DNA of 64,000 nucleotides from Peristeroidobacter soli. GTDB lineage: Bacteria; Pseudomonadota; Gammaproteobacteria; Steroidobacterales; Steroidobacteraceae. Both the position numbers and the translations under genes were made by a program. The notes beneath the pieces are model-generated. The model ran no database searches. It was given only the letters and a program-made list of their open reading frames with translations, and was not told the origin of the DNA. Positions 1-8,811 of the stretch are shown piece after piece. Every line of letters starts with the position of its first letter. Position 1 is the stretch's first letter. The stretch covers positions 1 through 64,000 of the forward strand of contig NZ_RYEV01000006.1 in the NCBI RefSeq assembly GCF_004138485.1, in the 5' to 3' direction.

Positions 1-373
1 ACACTCAGCCCTTGCCAACACCAGCAAAGCCACACATTCTTAACCCCTCTGGGATGTCCGTTTTCCTCACCTGAGATTGGCTCCATTACGCCGATCATGG
101 CCGGCTCCTTTATGCCGGTCGGTGACACGGCCAAGCTCGTCGGTGCGTGGCGAGTGCTGTTTCCAAGCAACCGGCGGCAGCTTCCTGCGGTCGATGAAGC
201 TCACGCGCATTGTATGTTCCTGGATTGAAATACATGCCGGGCCCCTTTCGACACGCTAGGGGAAACAGGCGCCGGATGCGGCAATTCACCCGTGTCAGGT
301 GGCTGTCGTGTTGGCTCCTGCCGCGCTTTTCCATACTTGTCGGCGTCGATTGAACACCCTGGAGCGACGACGA
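1..373. other. Leader region without a convincing gene
   Basis: Short open frames on both strands here lack ribosome binding sites and recognisable motifs. The right end supplies the leader of the XRE gene, with a GGAG-type ribosome binding site about 9 nt before the ATG at 374. I see no repeat, tRNA or terminator. Confidence 0.5.
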
Positions 374-1069
374 ATGAGCACCACCGAAAACACTCAACCT
401 CGCCTGCTGACGCCCGATGAATTGGCCATTTGCGTCCGGATGTTCCGCGAAGCGCGGCATTGGTCGCAGGAACAGCTCGCTGAGATTTCCTGCCTCAACG
501 TACGCACGATCCAGCGCGTCGAACAGGGCCGGGCCGCGAGTTTTGATACCCGTCGCGCCCTCGCCGGCGCGTTCGGGTTCGAGCACATCGACGCGCTGAA
601 CAAGCCCTTCCACATACCGACCGAAGAAGAGATCAAAACAGCGGCGGAGAAGTTCGACCGTGAGCATGTCACGCTGACCGCCGTGCCACTAACCACGGGC
701 AGGCAGTTGGCCAAACTTGCCGAAACCAGCTCAATGGATCTGTCGGAGCCAGCATTCGAGCTACCACGCGATGCGGCTGAGACGTTCGCTGCGCTGGTGG
801 ATTACTTTCGCGGCTATCGTGACTGCGCCGACTTGTACAGCGAGGCTCAGAAGTTCGAGGTGTACGACGAACTGCAGTCGCACATCGACACGCTCAAGGC
901 GCAGGGAGTCTCACTGCGCTATGCCGAGCGGAAGTTGCAGATGGAGTCGAGATCTGATCAGCCGGGCAGCAAGCCGGTTCCCGTCACTGCGCTGTATGTG
1001 GTTGCGTTCCCGCTCGGCAAGGAACCCGAACAGTTCGCCACACCGAAGGCCGTTGGCATCGGGTTCTGA
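374..1069 (+). CDS. XRE-family helix-turn-helix regulator
   Basis: A 231-residue protein with an N-terminal XRE/Cro-type HTH at about residues 20-75 (motif WSQEQLAEISCLNVRTIQRV, followed by EQGRAAS). The rest is an acidic, helical region with no domain I recognise. I chose the ATG at 374, which has a GGAG-type ribosome binding site; the open frame reaches back to 299 without one. It is co-directional with the large DUF4209-like gene 48 nt downstream, so it may be that gene's regulator. The HTH is clear; the target and any ligand for the C-terminal half are unknown. Confidence 0.8.
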   Translation: MSTTENTQPRLLTPDELAICVRMFREARHWSQEQLAEISCLNVRTIQRVEQGRAASFDTRRALAGAFGFEHIDALNKPFHIPTEEEIKTAAEKFDREHVTLTAVPLTTGRQLAKLAETSSMDLSEPAFELPRDAAETFAALVDYFRGYRDCADLYSEAQKFEVYDELQSHIDTLKAQGVSLRYAERKLQMESRSDQPGSKPVPVTALYVVAFPLGKEPEQFATPKAVGIGF

Positions 1070-1117
1070 GTCCCATCCAATCGTGATATCCCCACCGATT
1101 ATTAAGGATAGTCCGTC

Positions 1118-2998
1118 ATGACGCCGACTGAGAGCGAAGCTAAGAACCCAGCGCCACAACCTGCTTCATGGACATTGGCAACACTCGAAGACCTCAATCA
1201 CGCTGACATCGATCTGCCTATAGCAGGTCTGAAAACGACATATGACAACGCATATCAGCGAGCTTACTCCGAGGCTTCGAGCGAGGATGCAACCAAGGAC
1301 GAAGAAGCCGTGCAGGCACAGCGAAGAGTCTACTTGATGATTGGTGCTGCGATGAGCATGCACCTGAGAGCTGACAACACGAAGCAGCCGTTTGGAGCGA
1401 TGGCTGTGTTTGCCGATGGAAGGCGATCGGCCATTCCGGAGGACTTTCGCGGCAGTCCTCTCGATGCGCTCTCGGAGGCGGCGGTTCGCGTAAAGCATCC
1501 CATGGTACGCGCTCGTCTTAACGATGTGTGCTGGCTGCTCGATCGAAAACGCAGCCACCATGCGCGTGCTGCCATAGCCACCTACATCGATCTGATTGAT
1601 CTGCTGGAGTCGGGCGAATTCACGACCTTGCTTGGACAGGAGGTAACTGGAGCACTCTGTCCCGACGGTCAGGAGTTTATGAGCCGCGCCTTAGCGCTTA
1701 GTCGTGGCATCGGTTGGGATAGCGACGAGGCCGTTCGCGCCAAGAAACGCCTCGCCGACCTTCAAGCCGCCGCCATGGCTGCCCAGAAACATGTCGCTAT
1801 ACTCTGGTTCTACGGCATGGACCTTCGCTTTGGCGTGTCCGACGCGGCTCGGATCGGAAAAATCCTGGAAGATCTCGCTTCGAAAACCGCGGAACCGTTG
1901 CAACGCCTTGACCTCTATCGACGCGCGGCACGCGCGTACCACAGTGCTGATGAAGCTCAGGCGCATCACAGATGCAAGATTGCCGCATCGGATTGTTTGG
2001 TCACTCAAGCTGAGTTCGCTGAAAAGTCACCTATGCTGGCTTCTCATTTCCTCAGTCAGGCATTGGTCGAGCTGCATGGCGTTCCCAAGGTGCGCGATAG
2101 AACCACAGCGCTGCGACACAAGCTCATTGATGCCCAGGCAGGAATTTCTGATGAAATGTCCAGCTTCTCCCATCCGATGGATTTAACGAGAATCATCGAG
2201 CAGGTGAAGAAGAACATAGAGAACCTCGACCTGAAGGGTCTGCTGTTCTTCTTTGCGCTGATGGAGAGATCGCCCGACCCTGAGAAACTTGTAGAAGATG
2301 CGAAGAAGAGCATCGAACAGCATCCGCTGTCGTCATTGATTTCATCGTCTCATCACGACAGTGACGGGAAGGTTGTATTCAGAACTGATGGGGCTGGCAC
2401 AGGCGGAGACGGCGTCACCCCTGAGATGCTGGTGCAGATTGCTCGCGCCGAGGGCCTTCGCCGCCAAATTCATGTTAGCTCTCAGGTCGAAGTAGTGAGA
2501 CAGCACATTGCTGCCCAACATTATCTCAGTAAAGATATCTTCATCGCGCTATTGCAGCACAGTCCCTTCGTTCCGACGGACTGCCTTCGCACTTACAGTA
2601 TTGGATTCTCGCACTTCTTCTCGGGGGATTTTACGAGCGCCGTTTACATTCTGACACCTATGCTAGAGAACTCGCTGCGACACGTGCTTCGGCAGAACGG
2701 CCATGATGTGTCGAAGTTCGATATCAGCACGCAGACTCAGCAGGATCGAACCATATCGTCTCTTTTTGAACAAATGCGCCCGGAGCTGGATTCGGTGTTT
2801 GGCACGCCAATTACGACGGATATAGATAATGTGTTCTTGTCTCAGCCAGGTCCCTGCATCAGGCACGCGGTTGCGCATGGGTTGCTGGAGGATGGAGGAG
2901 CGCATTCAGCAGATGCCATTTACGCCTGTTGGTTGATATTTCATCTTTGCTGCATTCCGATTTATCAGCACCAAGAGGGTATCGATCTTCCGCTTTAA
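1118..2998 (+). CDS. Large helical protein with DUF4209/HEPN-like C-terminus
   Basis: A 626-residue cytosolic-looking protein, mostly alpha-helical, with no signal peptide or membrane segment. Near residues 585-600 it has the sequence RHAVAHG inside a helical context. This resembles the RNxxxHG motif of DUF4209 proteins and, more loosely, the R-x4-H motif of HEPN ribonucleases, with His in place of Asn. The N-terminal 120 residues look like a separate domain (YLMIGAAMSMHL region). It follows the XRE regulator by 48 nt, with AAGGA before the ATG. The neighbouring nuclease-like genes and integrase suggest defence or stress cargo. RNase activity is inferred from one motif only. Confidence 0.7.
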   Translation: MTPTESEAKNPAPQPASWTLATLEDLNHADIDLPIAGLKTTYDNAYQRAYSEASSEDATKDEEAVQAQRRVYLMIGAAMSMHLRADNTKQPFGAMAVFADGRRSAIPEDFRGSPLDALSEAAVRVKHPMVRARLNDVCWLLDRKRSHHARAAIATYIDLIDLLESGEFTTLLGQEVTGALCPDGQEFMSRALALSRGIGWDSDEAVRAKKRLADLQAAAMAAQKHVAILWFYGMDLRFGVSDAARIGKILEDLASKTAEPLQRLDLYRRAARAYHSADEAQAHHRCKIAASDCLVTQAEFAEKSPMLASHFLSQALVELHGVPKVRDRTTALRHKLIDAQAGISDEMSSFSHPMDLTRIIEQVKKNIENLDLKGLLFFFALMERSPDPEKLVEDAKKSIEQHPLSSLISSSHHDSDGKVVFRTDGAGTGGDGVTPEMLVQIARAEGLRRQIHVSSQVEVVRQHIAAQHYLSKDIFIALLQHSPFVPTDCLRTYSIGFSHFFSGDFTSAVYILTPMLENSLRHVLRQNGHDVSKFDISTQTQQDRTISSLFEQMRPELDSVFGTPITTDIDNVFLSQPGPCIRHAVAHGLLEDGGAHSADAIYACWLIFHLCCIPIYQHQEGIDLPL

Positions 2999-3281
2999 TC
3001 GTACCCATGATTCGGTAGCCATGCTCGATAGATCTGTGAATACGCGTGCGATGAATCGGAGTCAGACCTAGCGGTCCAGAGACGTATTCCGGCCAAAGTG
3101 ATCACCGATTCCAGGTCATCGTAAGCAATGTGGTTCCCAACTCGGGGAATCGGGCGGGCCTTAACTGGGTAATCGGGCAGTTGAAGGACTAACCTAGTAT
3201 GCATCTTGGCGCTAGCTAAGTAGCTGTTGACGGAATTGCGAGTCCGCGTCAGGTGATGATGCTGGTTGGTTGATTGTGAGC

Positions 3282-4304
3282 CTAGCGCTGTTGCTGCAGG
3301 TTAATCCGCCCATTCTGCACGCTCCAATGGTGCCAAACGACCGTCTGCTCTGTTAGCAGGAATCTTCCTTTGAAGCCCTGATAGGCCGAAACGGCTGTAG
3401 ACATCAGATTAATCGCCTGCTGCACCCGCCCTAGCAATATCGACATGCCGGCGAATGTGTATTCGTTGCTATCAAGCGCATGCAGCGCCTTCTTCGCCGC
3501 GCGGGCGCCGTGTTCTAGCTGCCACTTGAGGCCGGGTGCATTAACGACAGGGATCTGGTCTGCTCGAAAGAAATCGATACCCCTTTCGCCGAATAGCACA
3601 TCCAGTTTCAGCGCTTCTTCACAGTATTCGCGTGCTATTGCCAAGCTGCGCTTAAGCTCAACTTCCGCGCCATCGTCTATGTGTCCATCACCGATGGAAT
3701 AGCCCGACAGCCGACCTTCGTATTGGAACTCGTGAAAGAAATGATGCAACGTTGCGAAAGCGTACATCCGACCCGGCTCCAACGCGTACCACCGTAAACC
3801 CGAATAGTTGCGTTTCCTTTCTTCGGTTAGGGAGTTCCAGAGAGGAATCCTGAGCGTGGCGCTCTTCCGGCGCGGCACTCGATCATTCAAGTCGCTGTGA
3901 TGAAGATCGACCTCGTCTCGGATTGGCAACCAGTACGCATCCTCGGCTGCCAGATCAACGACCACTAGCAGCAGCGGGAAGTGGCAACGCTGAACATAGG
4001 CGATTTCCTTCATGCCCAACGAATACGGAATGTACTCCGCCGTAATGTTTCCGTCTCCGTCTGACCGCAAGTCTGGGAAGCGATTGGCGATGGGCCAGCG
4101 GGCGACGACCCGCTTCGTTCTTTCTGTCGACTTCAACTGTACCCAGATGCGGTCACCCAGAACGATACCTTGGTCCACTAGCTCAATTTCGTAATCGACC
4201 CCGTAGTCCTTCGGTATCGTTCGCACGATCCATTCTCCAGGCAGCAGGCTTGCGAATAGCCTTCCCGAGGCATCCTCCATTACGTGTTGGCGTGGTCGTT
4301 TCAT
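3282..4304 (-). CDS. DUF4365-domain protein, putative nuclease
   Basis: A 340-residue protein whose N-terminal half has the DUF4365 pattern: KDYGVDYEIEL at about residues 32-42, then WVQLKST at about 54-60. The spaced acidic residue and QxK are consistent with a degenerate PD-(D/E)xK nuclease fold, which has been proposed for this family. The C-terminal half (from about 170) is helical and unassigned. It is a single minus-strand gene between two intergenic regions of about 280 nt each, so it is probably transcribed alone. DUF4365 genes are common in island and defence loci. Family assignment is fairly safe; nuclease activity is inference. Confidence 0.72.
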   Translation of the reverse strand: MKRPRQHVMEDASGRLFASLLPGEWIVRTIPKDYGVDYEIELVDQGIVLGDRIWVQLKSTERTKRVVARWPIANRFPDLRSDGDGNITAEYIPYSLGMKEIAYVQRCHFPLLLVVVDLAAEDAYWLPIRDEVDLHHSDLNDRVPRRKSATLRIPLWNSLTEERKRNYSGLRWYALEPGRMYAFATLHHFFHEFQYEGRLSGYSIGDGHIDDGAEVELKRSLAIAREYCEEALKLDVLFGERGIDFFRADQIPVVNAPGLKWQLEHGARAAKKALHALDSNEYTFAGMSILLGRVQQAINLMSTAVSAYQGFKGRFLLTEQTVVWHHWSVQNGRINLQQQR

Positions 4305-4586
4305 CGCATGCCTTCGAATATGACGATGGCCTTCAGCACAGCGGACCTTTGCAGTTTGTCACTCGGACGTATGAGGGCGGGGCACTTCATATAACACTTC
4401 CCGCCGGGGGGCAAGAACTCCAGAGCGCTCAAAAGCCTCCACTGGAATAGTCACGACGAGGGGATTTGTGATGTCCCTGCAGTCCGCGTGAAAGTGTGAG
4501 TAAAGTGAAAAGTGTCTCCTTTCTCGCTAAAAAGCGCCCTCTGGCTTGCCATCATTCCTCATCCTTTGGAGGTGGGGCACGATTAT

Positions 4587-5405
4587 TTACGGGAAGACGG
4601 CGGCATGCCGGCATGCATCACCGGCGCCTTTTAGCAGCACCAGATACAACGGGGCGGGCATTTCTGAAAACAAGCAGACCGTCGCGGCTATATGGCCTTG
4701 ATCGCGGAGTAGGCTTACGGTGTGGAGTGCTGACGACGGCAGCGGCTGGACAGCTTCGTTGACAGTGCCAACCCATGCCCCGATATTATTTGCTTTCCCC
4801 AATATTGCGCTGACCGGTCTTGCGCCGCGGACGACCTCGATCCCCGCTACCCCAACCGCGTATGCATACGCGATCTTCGCAACCATCCGCGCAAATTCGA
4901 CTGCTGGATAGTAAAGCTGCAGCGAGATCGCCTCCGCGCGCAGGTTCGCTCGGACCTCGTCCGGTGAGTGATTGTAATGTCCTGTGTACATCGCTTTCGT
5001 GATGATCCCAGGCGCTGTTTCCGCCTCCAATAAGAAGCCTGGTTGGCCATAGATAGGCAGTATGACCGTATGCAAGTTGTCCCCAATGGGTACGCTCTCT
5101 ATTGTCGTTGCACCATCGCGTGTTACCCCAAGCGGTAGTGAGGTCGGTCTCCCCTTTCTTGGAGTGCGAGACTTCAACTCCAAACCGCTTCGCACCCATT
5201 GAAGCGGTCCGCGCAGGACTTTCAATTCGAATTTCGACGTGATGGTCGCGCAGATGCGGCAACTGGCCCGAGGCAAGACCATGTCGCCATGCAGCCCGTA
5301 TGGAATGATATGCTCATCGGTTAGATCGTGCATGGAGCCGCAGTAGATGCACTCACCAACCGGCCCGAAAGTCTTGGTTGTAGCGCGAGCGGCAAAGGTA
5401 TTCAT
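4587..5405 (-). CDS. HNH endonuclease-like protein
   Basis: A 272-residue protein with an N-terminal HNH-type metal site: CIYCG at about residues 19-23, TDEHIIPYGL at about 29-38, and a second CxxC (SCRICA) about 15 residues later. This CxxC-DEHIIP-CxxC layout is typical of HNH proteins with a structural zinc. The roughly 200 residues after it are unassigned and may confer substrate specificity. The open frame extends to 5459, but I prefer the ATG at 5405, which has a GGAGAGGA sequence upstream. It lies between the DUF4365 gene and the first integrase on the same strand, in a cargo position. Its target is unknown. Confidence 0.75.
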   Translation of the reverse strand: MNTFAARATTKTFGPVGECIYCGSMHDLTDEHIIPYGLHGDMVLPRASCRICATITSKFELKVLRGPLQWVRSGLELKSRTPRKGRPTSLPLGVTRDGATTIESVPIGDNLHTVILPIYGQPGFLLEAETAPGIITKAMYTGHYNHSPDEVRANLRAEAISLQLYYPAVEFARMVAKIAYAYAVGVAGIEVVRGARPVSAILGKANNIGAWVGTVNEAVQPLPSSALHTVSLLRDQGHIAATVCLFSEMPAPLYLVLLKGAGDACRHAAVFP

Positions 5406-5685
5406 TAGCCGAAGTGTTCCTCTCCCCCCTTTGCCAATAAGTATCCCACAGCTGAGCAATTCTCGATCCGCTGCGCCGCTTCGGATTGGCGGCTTCTAGT
5501 GGCGGTTGCGATAGGGGCGCCGCTCGGCTTCGCCTACAAGTGACTTAGCCAAGGAGCAGGGGCAAGAAAGAGAAAAGAGTTGGACCTGCAACTCACGCGT
5601 CACTGATGCGGCTATCCAAACACTGGTCGCGCAGAAAAGCGCGACCAGGTTCCGGCCGCCTATAGTACTTTGCTGAATCGGAAAT

Positions 5686-7002
5686 TTAGTGTGACAACTG
5701 CGCTGTGAGTTTATTGCAGAACACCGCCCATTGCTCCATCAGCGTCGCGCGCTTCACGAGCAAGGTGCCTCGCTGATAGGCAGCCTCAGCCTCGTCCTTG
5801 AGTTTATGGGCGAGGGCATGCTCGATAACTTCCTTTGGGAAGTATGCAACTTCCGCAGCCCAATCGCGGAACGTCGAGCGAAATCCATGTTGGGTCGCGA
5901 CTCTGTTCTGCACTGGGTCGAGATAGCCGATACCTCCACGCTTTAAGTCGGCGTCGTGCATATCGTCGATGACCGCGCACAGTGCGGCGTCAGATAGTTC
6001 ACCGCCCTCGGCGGCCTGGAATAGTAGGTCACAGGATGGCCTGCGTGGCAGGCTCTCATATAGTTTGATCGCAGCATCCGATAGCGGGACGATGTGATCC
6101 TTCTCGAGCTTCATTCGCTCTTTGGGGATGGTCCATCGCTTCAGCTGTACGTTGATCTCGGTGTGGCGAGCGCCGCGGATTTCTTGAGAACGTGCGGTGG
6201 TTAAGATTCCCCATTCGAGCGCTTGCCTGGATACGTTCCGGCGCGATCGGAGATCGGCCACGAAAATACCGATGCGCAGGTAAGGCAGGGCGGGATGGTG
6301 GCGTTTCTTTCGTTTCTTGAGCTTGGTCGGCGAAGGCAACTCAAACTGCAGATTGCCCTTCCAGCCAGCGGGATTGTTGCCAGTTCGATGCTTCCGGTGC
6401 GTGGCCCAATCCAGGATGGCTTCGACGCGTCCTCGAACGCGGGTCGCTGTCTCGGTCTTGGTGGTCCAGATGGGCTTGAGGATTCGCAGCGTATGCTCAA
6501 GAGTGATATCGCGTGGATGTACCGGACCGATCACGGGGAATGCATAGTCTTTCAAGGTGGACATCCATTGCTTCGAGTGCTTCTTGGACTTCCAGCCGGC
6601 CTCCTGGGCCGCGATGTAGGTTCGTGCGCACCATTCGAAGGTGATGGGGCCGGCTGCGTTGGCCGGTGCCTTCGGGCTTGTCTCTGCCTGGAGCGGATCG
6701 GGCTCCATCAAAGCAGGGGAGGTTGGCGCGGCAGGTAGAACCGCCGCATGGGCTGGCGCAGGCTGTGGGCCCGTCTTGCGCAGAGCCCAGGCCACTTCTC
6801 GAGCTGCTGCTAATGAGACAGTGGGATAGCTTCCAAGGCCTCGCTCCGGGCGTTTGCCGTTGCGCTTGACCCGCAGCACCCAGGTCCGAGACGCGCCTTC
6901 GATTCGCAAGTACAGGCCCGGCACTACGCCGACGGCATATCGACCGTCACCGCGCAAAGACGCTACAGTACGAGCGGACAGTTCCCGAGCTCGTTTCGGC
7001 AT
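5686..7002 (-). CDS. Tyrosine recombinase/integrase 1 (P4-like)
   Basis: A 438-residue integrase with an N-terminal arm-binding (DUF4102-type) domain at about 1-75, a core-binding helical domain at about 125-215 and a catalytic domain at about 225-425. Catalytic signatures are visible: Arg in TTARSQEIRG, HGFR as the HxxR box, a later His in HALAHKL and the nucleophile Tyr in AYQRG. The ATG at 7002 has GGAAGGAG six nt upstream; a longer frame to 7041 lacks this. It catalyses site-specific insertion and excision of an island. It closely resembles the integrase at 17659-18981, including the upstream DNA. It appears intact. Confidence 0.95.
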   Translation of the reverse strand: MPKRARELSARTVASLRGDGRYAVGVVPGLYLRIEGASRTWVLRVKRNGKRPERGLGSYPTVSLAAAREVAWALRKTGPQPAPAHAAVLPAAPTSPALMEPDPLQAETSPKAPANAAGPITFEWCARTYIAAQEAGWKSKKHSKQWMSTLKDYAFPVIGPVHPRDITLEHTLRILKPIWTTKTETATRVRGRVEAILDWATHRKHRTGNNPAGWKGNLQFELPSPTKLKKRKKRHHPALPYLRIGIFVADLRSRRNVSRQALEWGILTTARSQEIRGARHTEINVQLKRWTIPKERMKLEKDHIVPLSDAAIKLYESLPRRPSCDLLFQAAEGGELSDAALCAVIDDMHDADLKRGGIGYLDPVQNRVATQHGFRSTFRDWAAEVAYFPKEVIEHALAHKLKDEAEAAYQRGTLLVKRATLMEQWAVFCNKLTAQLSH

Positions 7003-7199
7003 GATTGACTCCTTCCGCCATCCCTGTCCGCCATAAAACATCGGAACGCGGCAGCGCTTGAAGGTCCAATATGGAACTCGCGCGCACCGTATTCCGAGCG
7101 GGATCAGGGGCTTGGCTCAGATCAATCAGCCCTCCGTAGACTTCAGTGGACGATTATGGACGAGAAGCTAGAGTCGGTTTTCGGCCTTCCTCTCCGCCA
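7003..7199. repeat. Integrase-upstream repeat, copy 1 (candidate att region)
   Basis: This segment upstream of integrase 1 matches 18982-19180 almost base for base, including TATGGAACTCGCGCGCACCG, ATCAATCAGCCCTC and the TCTCCGCCA end, after which the two copies diverge. TCCGCCA heptamers occur several times here and just beyond (to about 7240), with inverted GGCGGA copies near 7263 and 7323. Such short repeats are typical of integrase arm or excisionase sites. Whether the attachment core lies here is inference. Confidence 0.7.
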
Positions 7200-7538
7200 T
7201 CTCTCACTCCCTCTCCGCCACCTTCCGCCGAACTCTCTTCGCTCAATACTTAAGTGAGCCTCGGCGGAATTCTATGCAGCGCGGGCACTTACGAGGTCGA
7301 AGTCTACCGGCAGCTATTGGGTTCGGCGGAGATTCGTTCCGCCATCCCGCCCGCCATCTTTCAGTTCTAAAGAGCGCACGTTTGCCAGTCGGGTGACGGG
7401 CGATTTGACGTGGCTCGCTTGGATGTGGGAACGGCTTCTCGAAACATAGATCAGTCTTACAAGTGCTGTCCGCGACGCGAACCAACGCCTAGGTCCTCTT
7501 GATTGGATTCACGAGAATAGGCGGGTGAAGAAGTGCTC
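7200..7538. other. Intergenic region with GGCGGA/TCCGCC motifs
   Basis: No convincing gene. Several TCCGCC and GGCGGA motifs in both orientations (7192-7240, around 7263 and 7323-7350) continue the pattern of the integrase upstream region. The region ends at the small gene at 7539. Confidence 0.45.
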
Positions 7539-7736
7539 CTAGCGGGGTTTCTCCGTCTGCCCTCGCATTTGGATGGCGCCCGTCTCGTCGCGACGAAGTT
7601 CGGCGGAGTAGACGAAACCGCCGTGTTCGATTGTTACTTTCTCCCAATCACTTCCTATGTTTCTGTCCTTCGCCAGGAGATCTCTCACCCACGTTAAGTG
7701 CTGAAGCTCATTGTTGCGGTAACCTTTAGTGTCCAT
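7539..7736 (-). CDS. Small hypothetical protein downstream of protease
   Basis: A 65-residue acidic/polar protein of unknown function. Evidence that it is real is translational: AGGAGG sits 8 nt before its ATG at 7736, one of the best ribosome binding sites in the window. It is co-directional with the trypsin-like protease and 121 nt downstream of it, so the two could share a transcript and function. No domain, signal peptide or membrane segment is visible. It could be a partner, inhibitor or substrate of the protease, but nothing in the sequence shows which. Confidence 0.55.
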   Translation of the reverse strand: MDTKGYRNNELQHLTWVRDLLAKDRNIGSDWEKVTIEHGGFVYSAELRRDETGAIQMRGQTEKPR

Positions 7737-7857
7737 GCAATTCGCCTCCTGAATAATGCCTTCAACGGAAAGCAGAGCTTACGAAAAAAGAATCGCCCTC
7801 TTCGTAGACTACTAAGACAGTCTGGAGCTGTAATCGCGCGGAATTGGCCGCACCGAG

Positions 7858-8754
7858 TCAAGCCGTACTTGGATGCTCATTCCTCGCCTGTGTGACCGCC
7901 TCCTCGAGACCAAGTGCTAGGGAGGAGAAGGGGCAGGCGGCGATGATACGGTCGCTTTTGTACCAAGCGCTCTGTATACCAATGACGGTGTATTTGATGT
8001 CATCCTCGTCCTTCTTCGTAGCGAAAATCGGTCCGCCGCTCATTCCCTCAACGTTCTTTAGGACCTTGTCCGACGCGTCAGTAAGGCGAGCGTAGAACTG
8101 GTTCTCTGCTTTGGCATCAGCACCATCCGGGGGATCGGTCGTCGTGAGCGCAACACCCACTACTCGTGCGGTGAGAATCGAATCGCCATCATGCGCCACG
8201 CTCTCGGCTGGAACGCCGACCAGCACCCATTGATCGTGTTCCGTTACATGATCGCCCCAGGCATTCTTCGTTAGCGGCACGACTTTGCCGCGCTCTAAGG
8301 CTTCGCGAAAGAGATTGCGTAGCGGTAGTGCTGCGTAGTCCAAGCCGATCGCTTGCTCGTCCAGGACAATCCATTGGTCGAAATCGAAGTCAAATGGAAT
8401 CCCGTGACTAAATGGTCCCCGTGCTGCCTGGTCTCCCAGTCTCCACACGTCAAACTGCCCGCCTGCCTCCATCCCTGCTTGAACGGCACGTGGCACATGG
8501 CCTGCTGTCACGTAGAACCAAACATCATCAATCGCGATGACGAACCCGGAGAAGAGCTTGGCAACCTCCTCCATAGAGTTGGGGGGAGTGTACATGCAGG
8601 ACAAGGTCACAAAGTGCCGACCAAATGCCTGCAAGAAGGCTTCGCTAAGGTCAACTTTCATATTTGAATCGAACTGGCTTCCATTTCTCCAAAACGAGAG
8701 CACCAACGGCATAAGTTCGTCAAGTGCATGCGTGGTCGGTGGAGCAGCCCCCAT
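7858..8754 (-). CDS. Trypsin-like serine peptidase, 5' end next to IS
   Basis: A 298-residue protein with a chymotrypsin-fold catalytic triad in order: His in YVTAGHVP (about residue 86), Asp in GLDYAALPL (about 138) and Ser in GMSGGPIF (about 242). No signal peptide is apparent, so it probably acts in the cytoplasm, as do other island-borne trypsin-like proteases. The ATG at 8754 has no ribosome binding site and lies 3 nt from the putative end of the IS3 element, so the original promoter and possibly the true N-terminus may have been lost. An internal ATG at 8661 is an alternative start. The catalytic core is intact. Confidence 0.82.
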   Translation of the reverse strand: MGAAPPTTHALDELMPLVLSFWRNGSQFDSNMKVDLSEAFLQAFGRHFVTLSCMYTPPNSMEEVAKLFSGFVIAIDDVWFYVTAGHVPRAVQAGMEAGGQFDVWRLGDQAARGPFSHGIPFDFDFDQWIVLDEQAIGLDYAALPLRNLFREALERGKVVPLTKNAWGDHVTEHDQWVLVGVPAESVAHDGDSILTARVVGVALTTTDPPDGADAKAENQFYARLTDASDKVLKNVEGMSGGPIFATKKDEDDIKYTVIGIQSAWYKSDRIIAACPFSSLALGLEEAVTQARNEHPSTA

Positions 8755-8811
8755 TTCGACCGGACATAGTTGCGTGATTTAGGAGCTAGGCGTAAGCCTA
8801 GTTATACGCCT

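Noticed and set aside
110-667. 185-residue minus-strand frame
   Set aside because: Antisense to the XRE HTH gene; no motif.
7003-7200. tRNA-type attachment site expected for P4-like integrases
   Set aside because: No tRNA or tRNA 3' end could be recognised beside either integrase in this window.
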